From: Rhodospirillales bacterium
Lineage (GTDB): Bacteria; Pseudomonadota; Alphaproteobacteria; Rhodospirillales; Casp-alpha2
Assembly: GCA_018664265.1 (NCBI GenBank)
Contig: JABJOR010000316.1
Coordinates: 1 to 7,805 of the forward strand
Length of the DNA stretch: 7,805 bases
Reading direction: 5' to 3'
Made by a program: the position numbers and the translations under genes. The notes under the pieces were generated by a model. The model worked only from the letters and a program-made list of their open reading frames with translations. It was not told the DNA's origin and made no database searches. Positions 1 to 6,373 of the stretch are shown here, piece after piece; the first letter of the stretch is position 1, and each line of letters begins with the position of its first letter.

Positions 1-200
1 AAATGGCGCTGATTTCCAACAAGCCCCGCATGGCGTCGGCAAGAGTATCCAAGGATGTCAAATTGATGGTTATTACCCAGGGCATGTTTGAAGGCCGCTT
101 GGGGAAACTTGACCCGTTTAGCCGTGCGTTGATAGAGGTCCTTTCTGACTATGTTCGCACTGCGACGGATAAACTGGGCGTTGGTATCAGGTTTTCGTAA
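1..200 (+). CDS. C-terminal fragment of a cyclic-nucleotide-binding domain (CRP/CAP-like) protein, 5' truncated by window edge
   Basis: Only the last 65 residues are inside the window. The fragment starts MALISNKPRMASARV, which matches the phosphate-binding cassette of cNMP-binding domains (consensus GE-x-ALL-xxx-PR-x-A-T-V). The two bases before the ATG are 'aa', which would fit the usual preceding Glu codon, so this ATG is most likely internal and not a start. The Arg at residue 9 of the fragment sits where the family contacts the cyclic phosphate. The rest (KLMVITQGMFEGRL, then a Pro-Phe-Ser-Arg-Ala helix) fits the last beta strand and C-terminal helices of the fold. The protein ends soon after the domain, so no DNA-binding domain lies C-terminal to it; other domains would have to be upstream. 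The PBP gene starts 43 bp later on the same strand, so co-transcription is possible. The domain call is from motif recognition; the role is unknown. Confidence 0.75.
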   Translation, partial: MALISNKPRMASARVSKDVKLMVITQGMFEGRLGKLDPFSRALIEVLSDYVRTATDKLGVGIRFS

Positions 201-243
201 ACCTTTAACCTATTTCTAACAGGCTGCGGGGCATAACAGGGTT

Positions 244-2196
244 ATGAGTAACCCCGAAAAATCAAAACCTGCAAAGAAGCCTCAAAAAGCAAGTGGTGGT
301 GGATTGCGTGTGTTTGGGCGCATGTTGCGCTTTATCTTTTACTGGGGCCTGATTGCGACGATCTGGGGAACAGTGGCCGTTGGTGGTGTGCTCGGGTTTT
401 ATGCTTTCGGGTTGCCTGATGTGGAGAAGGCCTTCTCGCCAACCCGTCGCCCTGCCGTGACGGTGTTGGCCCATGACGAGGTGGAGTTGGCCAGCGTCGG
501 AGATCTCTACGGACTTGCCGTGCGATTGGAAGATTTACCGTCTGCCCTACCTCAGGCCGTGATTGCCACGGAAGATCGTCGTTATTATGAACATTTCGGC
601 CTCGATATAATCGGTTTGGCACGGGCTGTGTGGGTAAATGTATCGTCGGGCAGTGTTCGTCAAGGTGGCTCTACCATTACCCAGCAAGTGGCCAAGAATT
701 TGTTTTTGACACCGGAGAGGACTTACGCCCGAAAAGTGCGCGAAGCCATGTTGGCGGTCTGGCTTGAAAGCCGTTTCAGCAAAGATGAAATTCTCAGCGT
801 GTATCTGAACAGAATGTATTTCGGATCCGGAACATGGGGTGTTGACGGTGCGGCGCGAAAGTATTTTGGTGTTCCTGCATCGCGAATATCAACCTGGCAG
901 GCCGCAATGTTAGCCGGAATGCTTAAGGCCCCCAGTCGCTATAATCCCATAAACAGTGAGAAAAAGGCCGCCGAACGTACACAGGTGGTTTTAAACAATA
1001 TGGTGGCTGCAGGGTATTTGAGCGTTGATGCCGCCGCCAAGGCAAAAAAGAATAAACAAGCCCGTGTGTCCTCTGGCAAAAGCGGTGGAAACAGCCGCTA
1101 TTTTGTAGATTGGGTTCTCAAGCAAGTGCCTGGTTATGTCAGCGTGGATCGCGATGTGGTGGTGCGCACCACACTGGATTCAAAAATTCAGCGCGGGGCG
1201 GATTTGGCGGTCTCAAAGCATCTGGACGGAGCCGGGACAAAACAGAACGTTTCGCAAGCGGCCCTTGTTGTGATGACACCGCAAGGGGCCGTTCGGGCCT
1301 TGGTGGGGGGAAAATCTTATGCAAAAAGCCAGTATAACCGGGCAACGCAAGCCCGCCGCCAACCGGGTTCGGCTTTTAAGCCGTTGGTTTATCTGGCCGG
1401 GTTGGAAGCTGGATTGCGCGATAATTCGGTGTTGACGGATGAGCCTATCAATATCAATGGTTGGAAGCCGAGAAACTTTGACAAGAAATTTCGCGGTCCC
1501 GTGAGTTTACAGGAAGCTTTGGCCAAGTCGATCAATACGATATCGGTACAAGTTGCCCGCCATGCGGGTTATGGAAACGTTGCCAAGGTTGCCGGGCGGC
1601 TTGGTGTGCGCGGGAATTTGGGCACACACCCCAGTCTGGCTCTGGGCTCAGTAGAGGTCAGCTTGCTTGATCTGACCGGGGCTTATGCAGTGCTTGCCAA
1701 TGGTGGGCACGGGGTTTGGCCCTTCGCTATTCTTGAAATTACGGCGCGTGATGGTGAGGTTCTGTACAAACGCTCCGGTAGCGGCCCGGGTCGGGTGGTG
1801 ACGGCTCATGACGCAAGCGTAATGAATGCCATGATGGCAGGGGTAATTGAAACCGGAACCGGGCATAATGCGGCAATTGGCCGCCCGGCTGCTGGTAAAA
1901 CTGGAACCAGCCAGAATTTTCGCGATGGCTGGTTTGTTGGCTTTACGGCGGATTTAGTGGCAGGTGTGTGGATGGGCAATGATGATGGCTCTGCCCCGAA
2001 AAAACTTACCGGCGGTGGCCTTCCGGCGATGGTTTGGCGTGATACCATGAAGACCGCGCACAAAGGGATGCCGCAACGATCATTGTTTGGAACCCGGGTG
2101 ATCGATTTGCCAGACGAACAACAAAACCTGCCGCAGGCACAAGACAACAATCAAAGCGGTGGAATTATGGAATTGTTGTCAGATTTCTTCAAATAA
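244..2196 (+). CDS. Class A bifunctional penicillin-binding protein (PBP1A family): GT51 glycosyltransferase plus transpeptidase
   Basis: It polymerises lipid II into glycan strands and cross-links the peptides, anchored in the inner membrane and acting in the periplasm. A basic cytoplasmic tail (1-28) precedes one membrane segment (about 29-54). The GT51 domain follows: ATEDRRYYEH around 108-117 with the likely catalytic Glu110, GGSTITQQVAKN (141-152), and KDEILSVYLNRMYFG (180-194). The transpeptidase domain has SxxK at 376-379 (Ser376 nucleophile, SAFK), SIN at 429-431 and KTGTS at 552-556, so both active sites look intact. At 650 residues it is shorter than the roughly 800-850 of classical PBP1A, with little room for the extra inter-domain (OB-like) insert. 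It resembles the compact alphaproteobacterial forms. The tail after about residue 610 is Gln/Asn-rich and probably disordered. The ATG at 244 has only a weak purine stretch (cagggtt) before it. The gene converges with hldE, leaving 6 bp between stops. Which paralogue (mrcA or pbpC type) it is cannot be decided here. Confidence 0.96.
   Translation: MSNPEKSKPAKKPQKASGGGLRVFGRMLRFIFYWGLIATIWGTVAVGGVLGFYAFGLPDVEKAFSPTRRPAVTVLAHDEVELASVGDLYGLAVRLEDLPSALPQAVIATEDRRYYEHFGLDIIGLARAVWVNVSSGSVRQGGSTITQQVAKNLFLTPERTYARKVREAMLAVWLESRFSKDEILSVYLNRMYFGSGTWGVDGAARKYFGVPASRISTWQAAMLAGMLKAPSRYNPINSEKKAAERTQVVLNNMVAAGYLSVDAAAKAKKNKQARVSSGKSGGNSRYFVDWVLKQVPGYVSVDRDVVVRTTLDSKIQRGADLAVSKHLDGAGTKQNVSQAALVVMTPQGAVRALVGGKSYAKSQYNRATQARRQPGSAFKPLVYLAGLEAGLRDNSVLTDEPININGWKPRNFDKKFRGPVSLQEALAKSINTISVQVARHAGYGNVAKVAGRLGVRGNLGTHPSLALGSVEVSLLDLTGAYAVLANGGHGVWPFAILEITARDGEVLYKRSGSGPGRVVTAHDASVMNAMMAGVIETGTGHNAAIGRPAAGKTGTSQNFRDGWFVGFTADLVAGVWMGNDDGSAPKKLTGGGLPAMVWRDTMKTAHKGMPQRSLFGTRVIDLPDEQQNLPQAQDNNQSGGIMELLSDFFK
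2143..2180. repeat. Perfect 9-bp inverted repeat (stem-loop) inside the 3' end of the PBP gene
   Basis: GACAACAAT (2143-2151) and ATTGTTGTC (2172-2180) are exact reverse complements separated by 20 bases. The element lies in the last PBP codons, just before the 6-bp gap to the convergent hldE stop. There is no room between the genes for an ordinary terminator. This hairpin could therefore help end transcription or protect the 3' end, but no clear T-tract follows on either strand, so a terminator role is only a guess. Confidence 0.35.
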
Positions 2197-2202
2197 ATTG
2201 AG

Positions 2203-3666
2203 CTACTTACCCATTTTGGAAATCGTGTTGGTGGTGGAATGGCCGTCTTTGAGGTTTGCCAGCACAACCTTGCCGCCATATCCCTGGACAACATCGGCGC
2301 CGACCACCTGTTCGATGGTATAATCCGCCCCCTTGATCAACACATCCGGCTTAAGGGCCTTGATCAATTTTATCGGGGTGTCTTCAGAAAACAGTACCAC
2401 AGCCGCCACATCAGCCAGTGATGCAATGATCGTTGCGCGAGCAATTTCATTTTGAACGGGGCGGTCATCGCCTTTTAGTCCGCGCACGGACGAATCACTG
2501 TTCAAGCCCACGATTAAACAGTCACAGGCCTTTCGTGATTGCTTGAGTAAAGAGATATGGCCCGGATGCAGGAGATCAAAGCATCCGTTGGTGAAGCCGA
2601 CTTTTTTGCCGGAGCTTTGCCAGTGGCGTACTCGGGTGCGCAGTTGATCCAATCCAAGAACCTTGGATTCAGCTTCGCTAAGGCTTTGGTGATGGATGGA
2701 GGCACTCAAATCGGCTGCGTAACAAGCAGCCGTTCCCATCTTGCCGACCACAATTCCAGCACAGATATTTGCGATTGTGGCTGCGTCCACCATGTTGGCT
2801 CCGCTTGCCAGCGTCGTTGCGATGGCCGCAACAACCGTGTCGCCAGCGCCTGTAACATCAAAAACTTCGCGGGCTTCGGCGGGCAGATGCGTGACGGCCC
2901 CTTCTGCAGTCACAAGGGTCATGCCCTCGTGTGAACGGGTGACCAAAACGGCGCCGAGGTCATATTGAACCACCAATGATTTCGCGGCGTCAACAATATC
3001 GCTTTCAACATGCAGTGTGTGGCCAACGGCTTCGGCCAGCTCGGCCTTGTTGGGGGTGACCAGATCAGCCCCTTGATAACGCCAGTAATCCCGACCTTTC
3101 GGATCAATTATGACGGGCTTTCCCGATGCCTTGGCCGCATCAATGATGCCTTCGATAACATCGGGTACCAAAACGCCTTTGCCATAATCGGAAATCACCA
3201 CACTGCCACAGCTTTTCATGGCTTTTTTGGCTGTCGTAATAATTTTTTTAATCGTTGCGCTATCGATATTCGTCAGGGTTTCCCGATCAGCCCGTAAAAG
3301 CTGATGGTTTCCGGACAGATACCGGGTCTTGATAGCCGTTTCGCGATTTTTTGCCGTTATGATGTTGGTGGTGGCGACTTTGTCGTCTTGAAGTAGCTTT
3401 TTGATGGAGGCTCCCGCCGAATCATCTCCGATAACGGTGCTTAAAGACGGCGAACCGCCCAGAGCTGCTACATTGCGTACAACGTTTCCGGCGCCGCCCA
3501 CCATGTTGGCTTCCCGTTCAACCGAGAGCACCGGGATCGGGGCCTCAGGTGAGATACGATCAACAGTTCCGTATACGAAACGATCCAGCATGATATCGCC
3601 AAAGCACAAGACATTGGCTTTATGGAAGCTTTCGGTCAGAGATGTCAGTTTGTCTTGTTCGCTCAT
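2203..3666 (-). CDS. hldE: Bifunctional D-glycero-beta-D-manno-heptose-7-phosphate kinase / heptose-1-phosphate adenylyltransferase
   Basis: A cytoplasmic enzyme of ADP-heptose synthesis for the LPS inner core. It phosphorylates heptose-7-phosphate at C1 and, after GmhB removes the 7-phosphate, adenylylates heptose-1-phosphate. Residues 1 to about 320 form a PfkB/ribokinase-type kinase: the GGAGNVVRNVAALGG substrate segment (57-71), DPKGRDYW (188-195), TPNKAE (204-209), and DVTGAGD (270-276) with the catalytic Asp276 and anion hole. Residues from about 353 form a nucleotidyltransferase: TNGCFDLLHPGH (359-370) with HxGH at 367-370, the SSVRGLKG signature (392-399), and STTNTISK near the C-terminus. 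At 487 residues it has the usual length of the fused form. Its ATG overlaps the gmhA stop by 4 bp (ATGA) and has only a modest SD (GGGA), consistent with translational coupling. The kinase and transferase halves are both complete. Confidence 0.97.
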   Translation of the reverse strand: MSEQDKLTSLTESFHKANVLCFGDIMLDRFVYGTVDRISPEAPIPVLSVEREANMVGGAGNVVRNVAALGGSPSLSTVIGDDSAGASIKKLLQDDKVATTNIITAKNRETAIKTRYLSGNHQLLRADRETLTNIDSATIKKIITTAKKAMKSCGSVVISDYGKGVLVPDVIEGIIDAAKASGKPVIIDPKGRDYWRYQGADLVTPNKAELAEAVGHTLHVESDIVDAAKSLVVQYDLGAVLVTRSHEGMTLVTAEGAVTHLPAEAREVFDVTGAGDTVVAAIATTLASGANMVDAATIANICAGIVVGKMGTAACYAADLSASIHHQSLSEAESKVLGLDQLRTRVRHWQSSGKKVGFTNGCFDLLHPGHISLLKQSRKACDCLIVGLNSDSSVRGLKGDDRPVQNEIARATIIASLADVAAVVLFSEDTPIKLIKALKPDVLIKGADYTIEQVVGADVVQGYGGKVVLANLKDGHSTTNTISKMGK

Positions 3667-4241
3667 ACCAGTCCCAGTTCCGTTTCAAGTGCGCCACACA
3701 ACAAATGCCCCAGAATTATATGCATTTCCTGGATGCGAGAGGTGGTTTGTGAAGGCACAATGAGAAGCGGGTCAACCAGCCCGGTGAGCTTCCCGCCCCC
3801 TTTGCCACTTAATGCAGCCGTTTTGCAGCCCATGGCATGGGCCTGCTTGAAAGCCTGAAGAACATTTTCCGAATTGCCAGACGTCGAGATCCCAATTATC
3901 AAGTCTTCCGGCTTGCACACAGCCGCAATTTGGCGGGCAAAAATCTGATCAAAGCCTAGATCATTGCCACAGGCCGTTAGCGCCGATGTATCAGTGCTTA
4001 AGGACAGTGCTGCAATGGGTGCGCGGTCGTTGATATAGCGAATGGTGAGCTCGGTTGCCAAATGCTGGGCGTCTGCGGCGCTGCCACCATTGCCAAAAAA
4101 TACAATTTTCCCACCTTCACGGATCGTGCTTACACCAAGCGCGCAAAGGTGCTTGAACGGCGTAGCCAATGCGGCGCGCGTCTCGTTCAGGACAGCGGCG
4201 TGTTCGTCAAACTCACCCCCGAAGAATATGTCGAAATCCAT
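3663..4241 (-). CDS. gmhA: D-sedoheptulose-7-phosphate isomerase (SIS domain)
   Basis: It catalyses the first committed step of ADP-heptose synthesis, sedoheptulose-7-phosphate to D-glycero-D-manno-heptose-7-phosphate, in the cytoplasm. At 192 residues it has normal GmhA length and a single SIS fold. The phosphosugar-binding FFGNGGSAADAQH segment is at 48-60, followed by LATEL with Glu64, and a second SIS signature ISTSGNSENV lies at 118-127. The C-terminal IQEMHIILGH (170-179) supplies Gln171 and His179. His60, Glu64, Gln171 and His179 line up with the active-site/zinc residues known for the family (His61, Glu65, Gln172, His180 in characterised enzymes). The ATG at 4241 has a good SD (CGGGAGC, about 6 nt upstream). 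It is followed directly by hldE with a 4-bp overlap, so the two catalyse consecutive steps and are probably one transcript. The function call is firm because of the pairing with hldE. Confidence 0.95.
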   Translation of the reverse strand: MDFDIFFGGEFDEHAAVLNETRAALATPFKHLCALGVSTIREGGKIVFFGNGGSAADAQHLATELTIRYINDRAPIAALSLSTDTSALTACGNDLGFDQIFARQIAAVCKPEDLIIGISTSGNSENVLQAFKQAHAMGCKTAALSGKGGGKLTGLVDPLLIVPSQTTSRIQEMHIILGHLLCGALETELGLV

Positions 4242-4278
4242 GGTAGCTCCCGTGAAGCGGCAAAAAGATTCTGAGATA

Positions 4279-4307
4279 CTTTTACGCTACATGGAAAGCG
4301 AATGCAA
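4279..4307 (-). promoter_or_regulatory. Weak candidate sigma-70-type promoter for gmhA-hldE
   Basis: In the 74-bp gap upstream of gmhA the minus strand reads TTGCAT (4307-4302), a 17-nt spacer, then TAAAAG (4284-4279). The matches to consensus are 3/6 and 4/6. It is placed sensibly, about 40 bp before the start codon. The alternative is that gmhA-hldE is read through from the CoA-transferase gene upstream. The score is low, so this is a suggestion only. Confidence 0.25.
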
Positions 4308-4315
4308 AACAGGAT

Positions 4316-5500
4316 TTAGGTGATGACACCCTCGGCGCGTAATTCTGCGATTTCGGTCACGCTGTATCCGGCATTTAGCAGAATCGACTCGGAATGCTGA
4401 CCCAGTGTCGGGGCAGCGGTAGGCTCATTTTGATCACAGCCAAAGGGTAATTTTATTAAATCAAAAGTATTTCCCGTTTGTGAGGTCACTGTCTGGAGCA
4501 AATTCCGAGCCTCAGCATGTGGACTGTTGAGCGCTTCTGCCACTGTATTGACAGGGGCTGCTGGAATATTGACGGCTTGCAGATCCGCAATCCAGTCATC
4601 GCGTTTGCGTGTGGCAAGTATGGGACTTAGATCAACGCACAAAAGATCAACATTCTGGTTTCGTATCTGGGCTTCACTGTAGCGTGGATCGTTCACCAAA
4701 GCCTTTCCCGCCTTGCCCAAAACACGGCAGAATTTTTGCCAGACCAAATTGCCGACAACTGCAATGACCATGGGGCTATCGGCTGTCTCAAAGACCTGGA
4801 ATGGGGCGGCCGATGCATGGCGCGTTCCAATGGGACCAACCGGAACGTTTGAATTGCAGGTTCGTGATACAGCATTTTCCAGCAAAGCCATCTGGCAATC
4901 AGTCATGGACATATCAATGGCCCCGCTGGGCAATTCTGTATTGTTGCTTTCACGGGCATGCAGACGGGCCAAAATATTGATAGTACCAAACAACCCCGCC
5001 GTGATATCGCCGATAGATGCCCCGGTCAGGTTGGATGGCCCATCCGGTTGCCCAGTCATGTGCATCATGCCGCTCATAGCCTGGGCTATGATATCGAAGG
5101 CGGGTTGGTCTGCATGAGGGCTGGTCGTGCCATATCCGCTAATGGATAGTGGGATCAGCCTCGGGTTGATGGCATGTAGACGTGCGTCACACAGTCCCAG
5201 AGATTGGCGCACACCGGGGCGCAGGTTTTCAACAAGGATATCGGCCTCCGCAATAAGGCGCTCCAGAATTTTCCGTCCTTTTGGGGATTTCAAATCAAGC
5301 GCAAGAGAGCGCTTGTTTCGATTGACGCTGGCAAAATAGGTGCTTTCCTCATTGATAAAAGGGCCAAGACTGCGTGATGGATCACCGCCTTCCGGTCGCT
5401 CGATCTTGATGATCTCTGCACCCAACGTACCCAAAATCCAGGTGCAATAAGGCCCTGCCAGATAAATTGTCAGATCGAGAACCTTGATATTTCTAAGCAT
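4316..5500 (-). CDS. Family III CoA-transferase (CaiB/BaiF, formyl-CoA transferase-like)
   Basis: Enzymes of this family move CoA between a carboxylic acid and an acyl-CoA, as interlocked dimers in the cytoplasm, through an aspartyl-CoA anhydride. The protein opens with LRNIKVLDLTIYLAGPYC, then LGAEIIKIERPEGGDPSR and NRNKRSLALDLKSPKGR, all typical of the N-terminal CoA-binding half. AFDIIAQAMSGMMHMTG and GASIGDITAG follow; the Asp in SIGD (about residue 165) is the expected catalytic Asp. At 394 residues it has full family length. The ATG at 5500 is chosen because family members begin just before the 'VLDLT' strand. A GTG 7 codons upstream (5521) has no SD and lies inside an operator-like repeat. 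SD support for the ATG is also weak. The acid substrate (oxalate, carnitine, bile acid, succinate and others) cannot be read from the sequence. The gene is divergent from the GNAT-like gene and lies 74 bp upstream of gmhA. Confidence 0.93.
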   Translation of the reverse strand: MLRNIKVLDLTIYLAGPYCTWILGTLGAEIIKIERPEGGDPSRSLGPFINEESTYFASVNRNKRSLALDLKSPKGRKILERLIAEADILVENLRPGVRQSLGLCDARLHAINPRLIPLSISGYGTTSPHADQPAFDIIAQAMSGMMHMTGQPDGPSNLTGASIGDITAGLFGTINILARLHARESNNTELPSGAIDMSMTDCQMALLENAVSRTCNSNVPVGPIGTRHASAAPFQVFETADSPMVIAVVGNLVWQKFCRVLGKAGKALVNDPRYSEAQIRNQNVDLLCVDLSPILATRKRDDWIADLQAVNIPAAPVNTVAEALNSPHAEARNLLQTVTSQTGNTFDLIKLPFGCDQNEPTAAPTLGQHSESILLNAGYSVTEIAELRAEGVIT

Positions 5501-5516
5501 GGTTTGAGCCAAATAA

Positions 5517-5533
5517 TACACTTATAACGTGTT
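5517..5533. promoter_or_regulatory. Operator-like imperfect palindrome, copy A
   Basis: The sequence TACACTTATAACGTGTT has an outer dyad (ACAC...GTGT) and matches copy B (5562-5578) at most positions: TACACTT-W-TAA-nn-TGT. It covers a TATAAG on the minus strand (5526-5521), a possible -10 box of the CoA-transferase gene, although the best -35 (TTGAAT, 5552-5547) is 20 nt away. A factor bound here would sit over that gene's start region. This is an inference from repetition and symmetry. Confidence 0.4.
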
Positions 5534-5539
5534 TTATGA

Positions 5540-5567
5540 TTGATTTATTCAATATTAAATATACACT
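5540..5567 (+). promoter_or_regulatory. Candidate promoter of the GNAT-like gene
   Basis: TTGATT (5540-5545), a 16-nt spacer, then TACACT (5562-5567), each 4/6 to the sigma-70 consensus. The start of transcription would fall near 5574, giving a leader of about 23 nt that includes the SD. The -10 lies inside operator-like copy B, which would allow repression. Confidence 0.4.
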
Positions 5568-5578
5568 TTTAAGATGTA
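5562..5578. promoter_or_regulatory. Operator-like imperfect palindrome, copy B
   Basis: TACACTTTTAAGATGTA has perfect outer arms TACA...TGTA and an inner TT-t-AA core. Copy A, 45 bp to the left, shares the pattern. Both sit over candidate -10 boxes in the spacer between two divergent genes, which is typical for a dimeric repressor controlling both. No regulator gene is seen next to the pair. Confidence 0.4.
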
Positions 5579-5582
5579 AATC

Positions 5583-5588
5583 AAGGAG
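5583..5588 (+). promoter_or_regulatory. Strong ribosome binding site that fixes a GTG start
   Basis: AAGGAG ends 8 nt before the GTG at 5597. This is the strongest Shine-Dalgarno in the left and middle of the window, and it supports GTG as the true start of the 258-residue GNAT-like protein. Confidence 0.8.
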
Positions 5589-5596
5589 ATAAACCT

Positions 5597-6373
5597 GTGA
5601 GCATAGCTTCAACCATGGTCGCCCCGGCCAATACAGATGTTTCAAATTCTTTGACTCGGCTCAGTGATTCAATAACACATACAAACGATTCAATCGGACG
5701 CGCAATTGTATCCTGTCTGAATCATTTTGAAGCCAAAGCCAATGCTCGGGGCATCAGACTTGAGATTCATACAGATTTTAAACAATTGGCAAATATTAAT
5801 GAGCACCTGGATAAGCTTCCCCTCACATCACAGTTTGACCCGGTTTATTCGGAAATTGGGCCGCACAATGGGTTCTGGATCAAGGGAATCGATTCAAGGG
5901 GCGAAATCGTCCATACGCAGGCTGTCCGGTTTGATGATCTTACGGGGACATATCTGGCTGCCCACCTGAAATCGCTAAAGGCATTCTATGAGAACCCGGA
6001 GAAAAGTGCGCATCCTGAGGAAACCTGTGATGCACAGGCTCCTGCAACGTTCAGTATTACCGGGCGTGTGTGTTATCAGGGTGAGATGTGGTTGAAAAAA
6101 GAAGGATACCGTGGCCGCGATCTGGCAATGATTTTGCCAAAGATCAGTATGGCTCTTACACTGGCACGATGGTCACCGGATTATCTGTATGGAACGGTTC
6201 AAGCGGGAATTGTTGAAAAAGGCGTGGTGGCAAAATATGGCCATTATAATGTGCAGCCCCATGGAATTATCTACAACTGCAAGCGCACGAACGAATTTCT
6301 TGATGAATGGATAGAATGGGTAAATTGGCGAGAGATAGTTGATCAGATTGAACGAAGCGTTCTGTATCAATAA
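5597..6373 (+). CDS. GNAT-like (N-acyltransferase fold) protein of unknown function
   Basis: No specific function is recognised. The 258-residue protein has a polar N-terminus (1-35). A probable alpha/beta domain follows: FDPVYSEIGPHNGFWIKGID (80-99) and GEIVHTQAVRF (102-112) read as paired strands, and a loop rich in acidic and Pro residues (131-150) breaks the domain. VCYQGEMWLKKEGYRGRDLAMILP (158-181) resembles the GNAT acetyl-CoA loop and helix, R/Q-x-x-G-x-G/A. The second Gly of that loop is Asp175 here (RGRDLA), so acyl-CoA binding may be altered or lost. The C-terminal helix is Trp-rich (WIEWVNW). There is no signal peptide or membrane segment. The start is GTG with a strong SD. It is divergent from a CoA-transferase and may share operators with it, which hints at acyl-CoA chemistry but proves nothing. 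Its stop overlaps the convergent PAS-like gene by 7 bp. The GNAT assignment is from pattern recognition and moderately sure. Confidence 0.85.
   Translation: MSIASTMVAPANTDVSNSLTRLSDSITHTNDSIGRAIVSCLNHFEAKANARGIRLEIHTDFKQLANINEHLDKLPLTSQFDPVYSEIGPHNGFWIKGIDSRGEIVHTQAVRFDDLTGTYLAAHLKSLKAFYENPEKSAHPEETCDAQAPATFSITGRVCYQGEMWLKKEGYRGRDLAMILPKISMALTLARWSPDYLYGTVQAGIVEKGVVAKYGHYNVQPHGIIYNCKRTNEFLDEWIEWVNWREIVDQIERSVLYQ

Noticed and set aside
3..200. ATG at position 3 as a genuine start of a 65-residue protein
   Set aside because: The sequence begins in the middle of a cNMP-binding motif (GE-M-A-L), so the ATG is an internal Met of a longer protein cut by the window edge.
1806..2150. 114-codon open frame on the minus strand inside the PBP gene
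   Set aside because: It is fully covered by the well-supported PBP coding sequence, with low-complexity composition, no SD and no recognisable domain.
2557..2934. 125-codon plus-strand open frame inside hldE
   Set aside because: It is antisense to conserved HldE domains; its Cys/Ser-rich translation looks like a shadow frame.
3401..3763. 120-codon plus-strand open frame across hldE/gmhA
   Set aside because: It is antisense to the overlapping, well-recognised gene pair and has no domain resemblance.
4713..5117. 134-codon plus-strand open frame inside the CoA-transferase
   Set aside because: It is antisense to the catalytic core of a conserved enzyme, so a shadow frame.
5501..5521. GTG at 5521 as the start of the CoA-transferase (401 residues)
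   Set aside because: It has no SD, lies inside an operator-like repeat, and adds residues before the point where the family normally begins; ATG at 5500 is preferred.
6173..6370. 65-codon minus-strand frame antisense to the end of the GNAT-like gene
   Set aside because: It has no SD or domain; its hydrophobic translation arises from the complement of the real gene.
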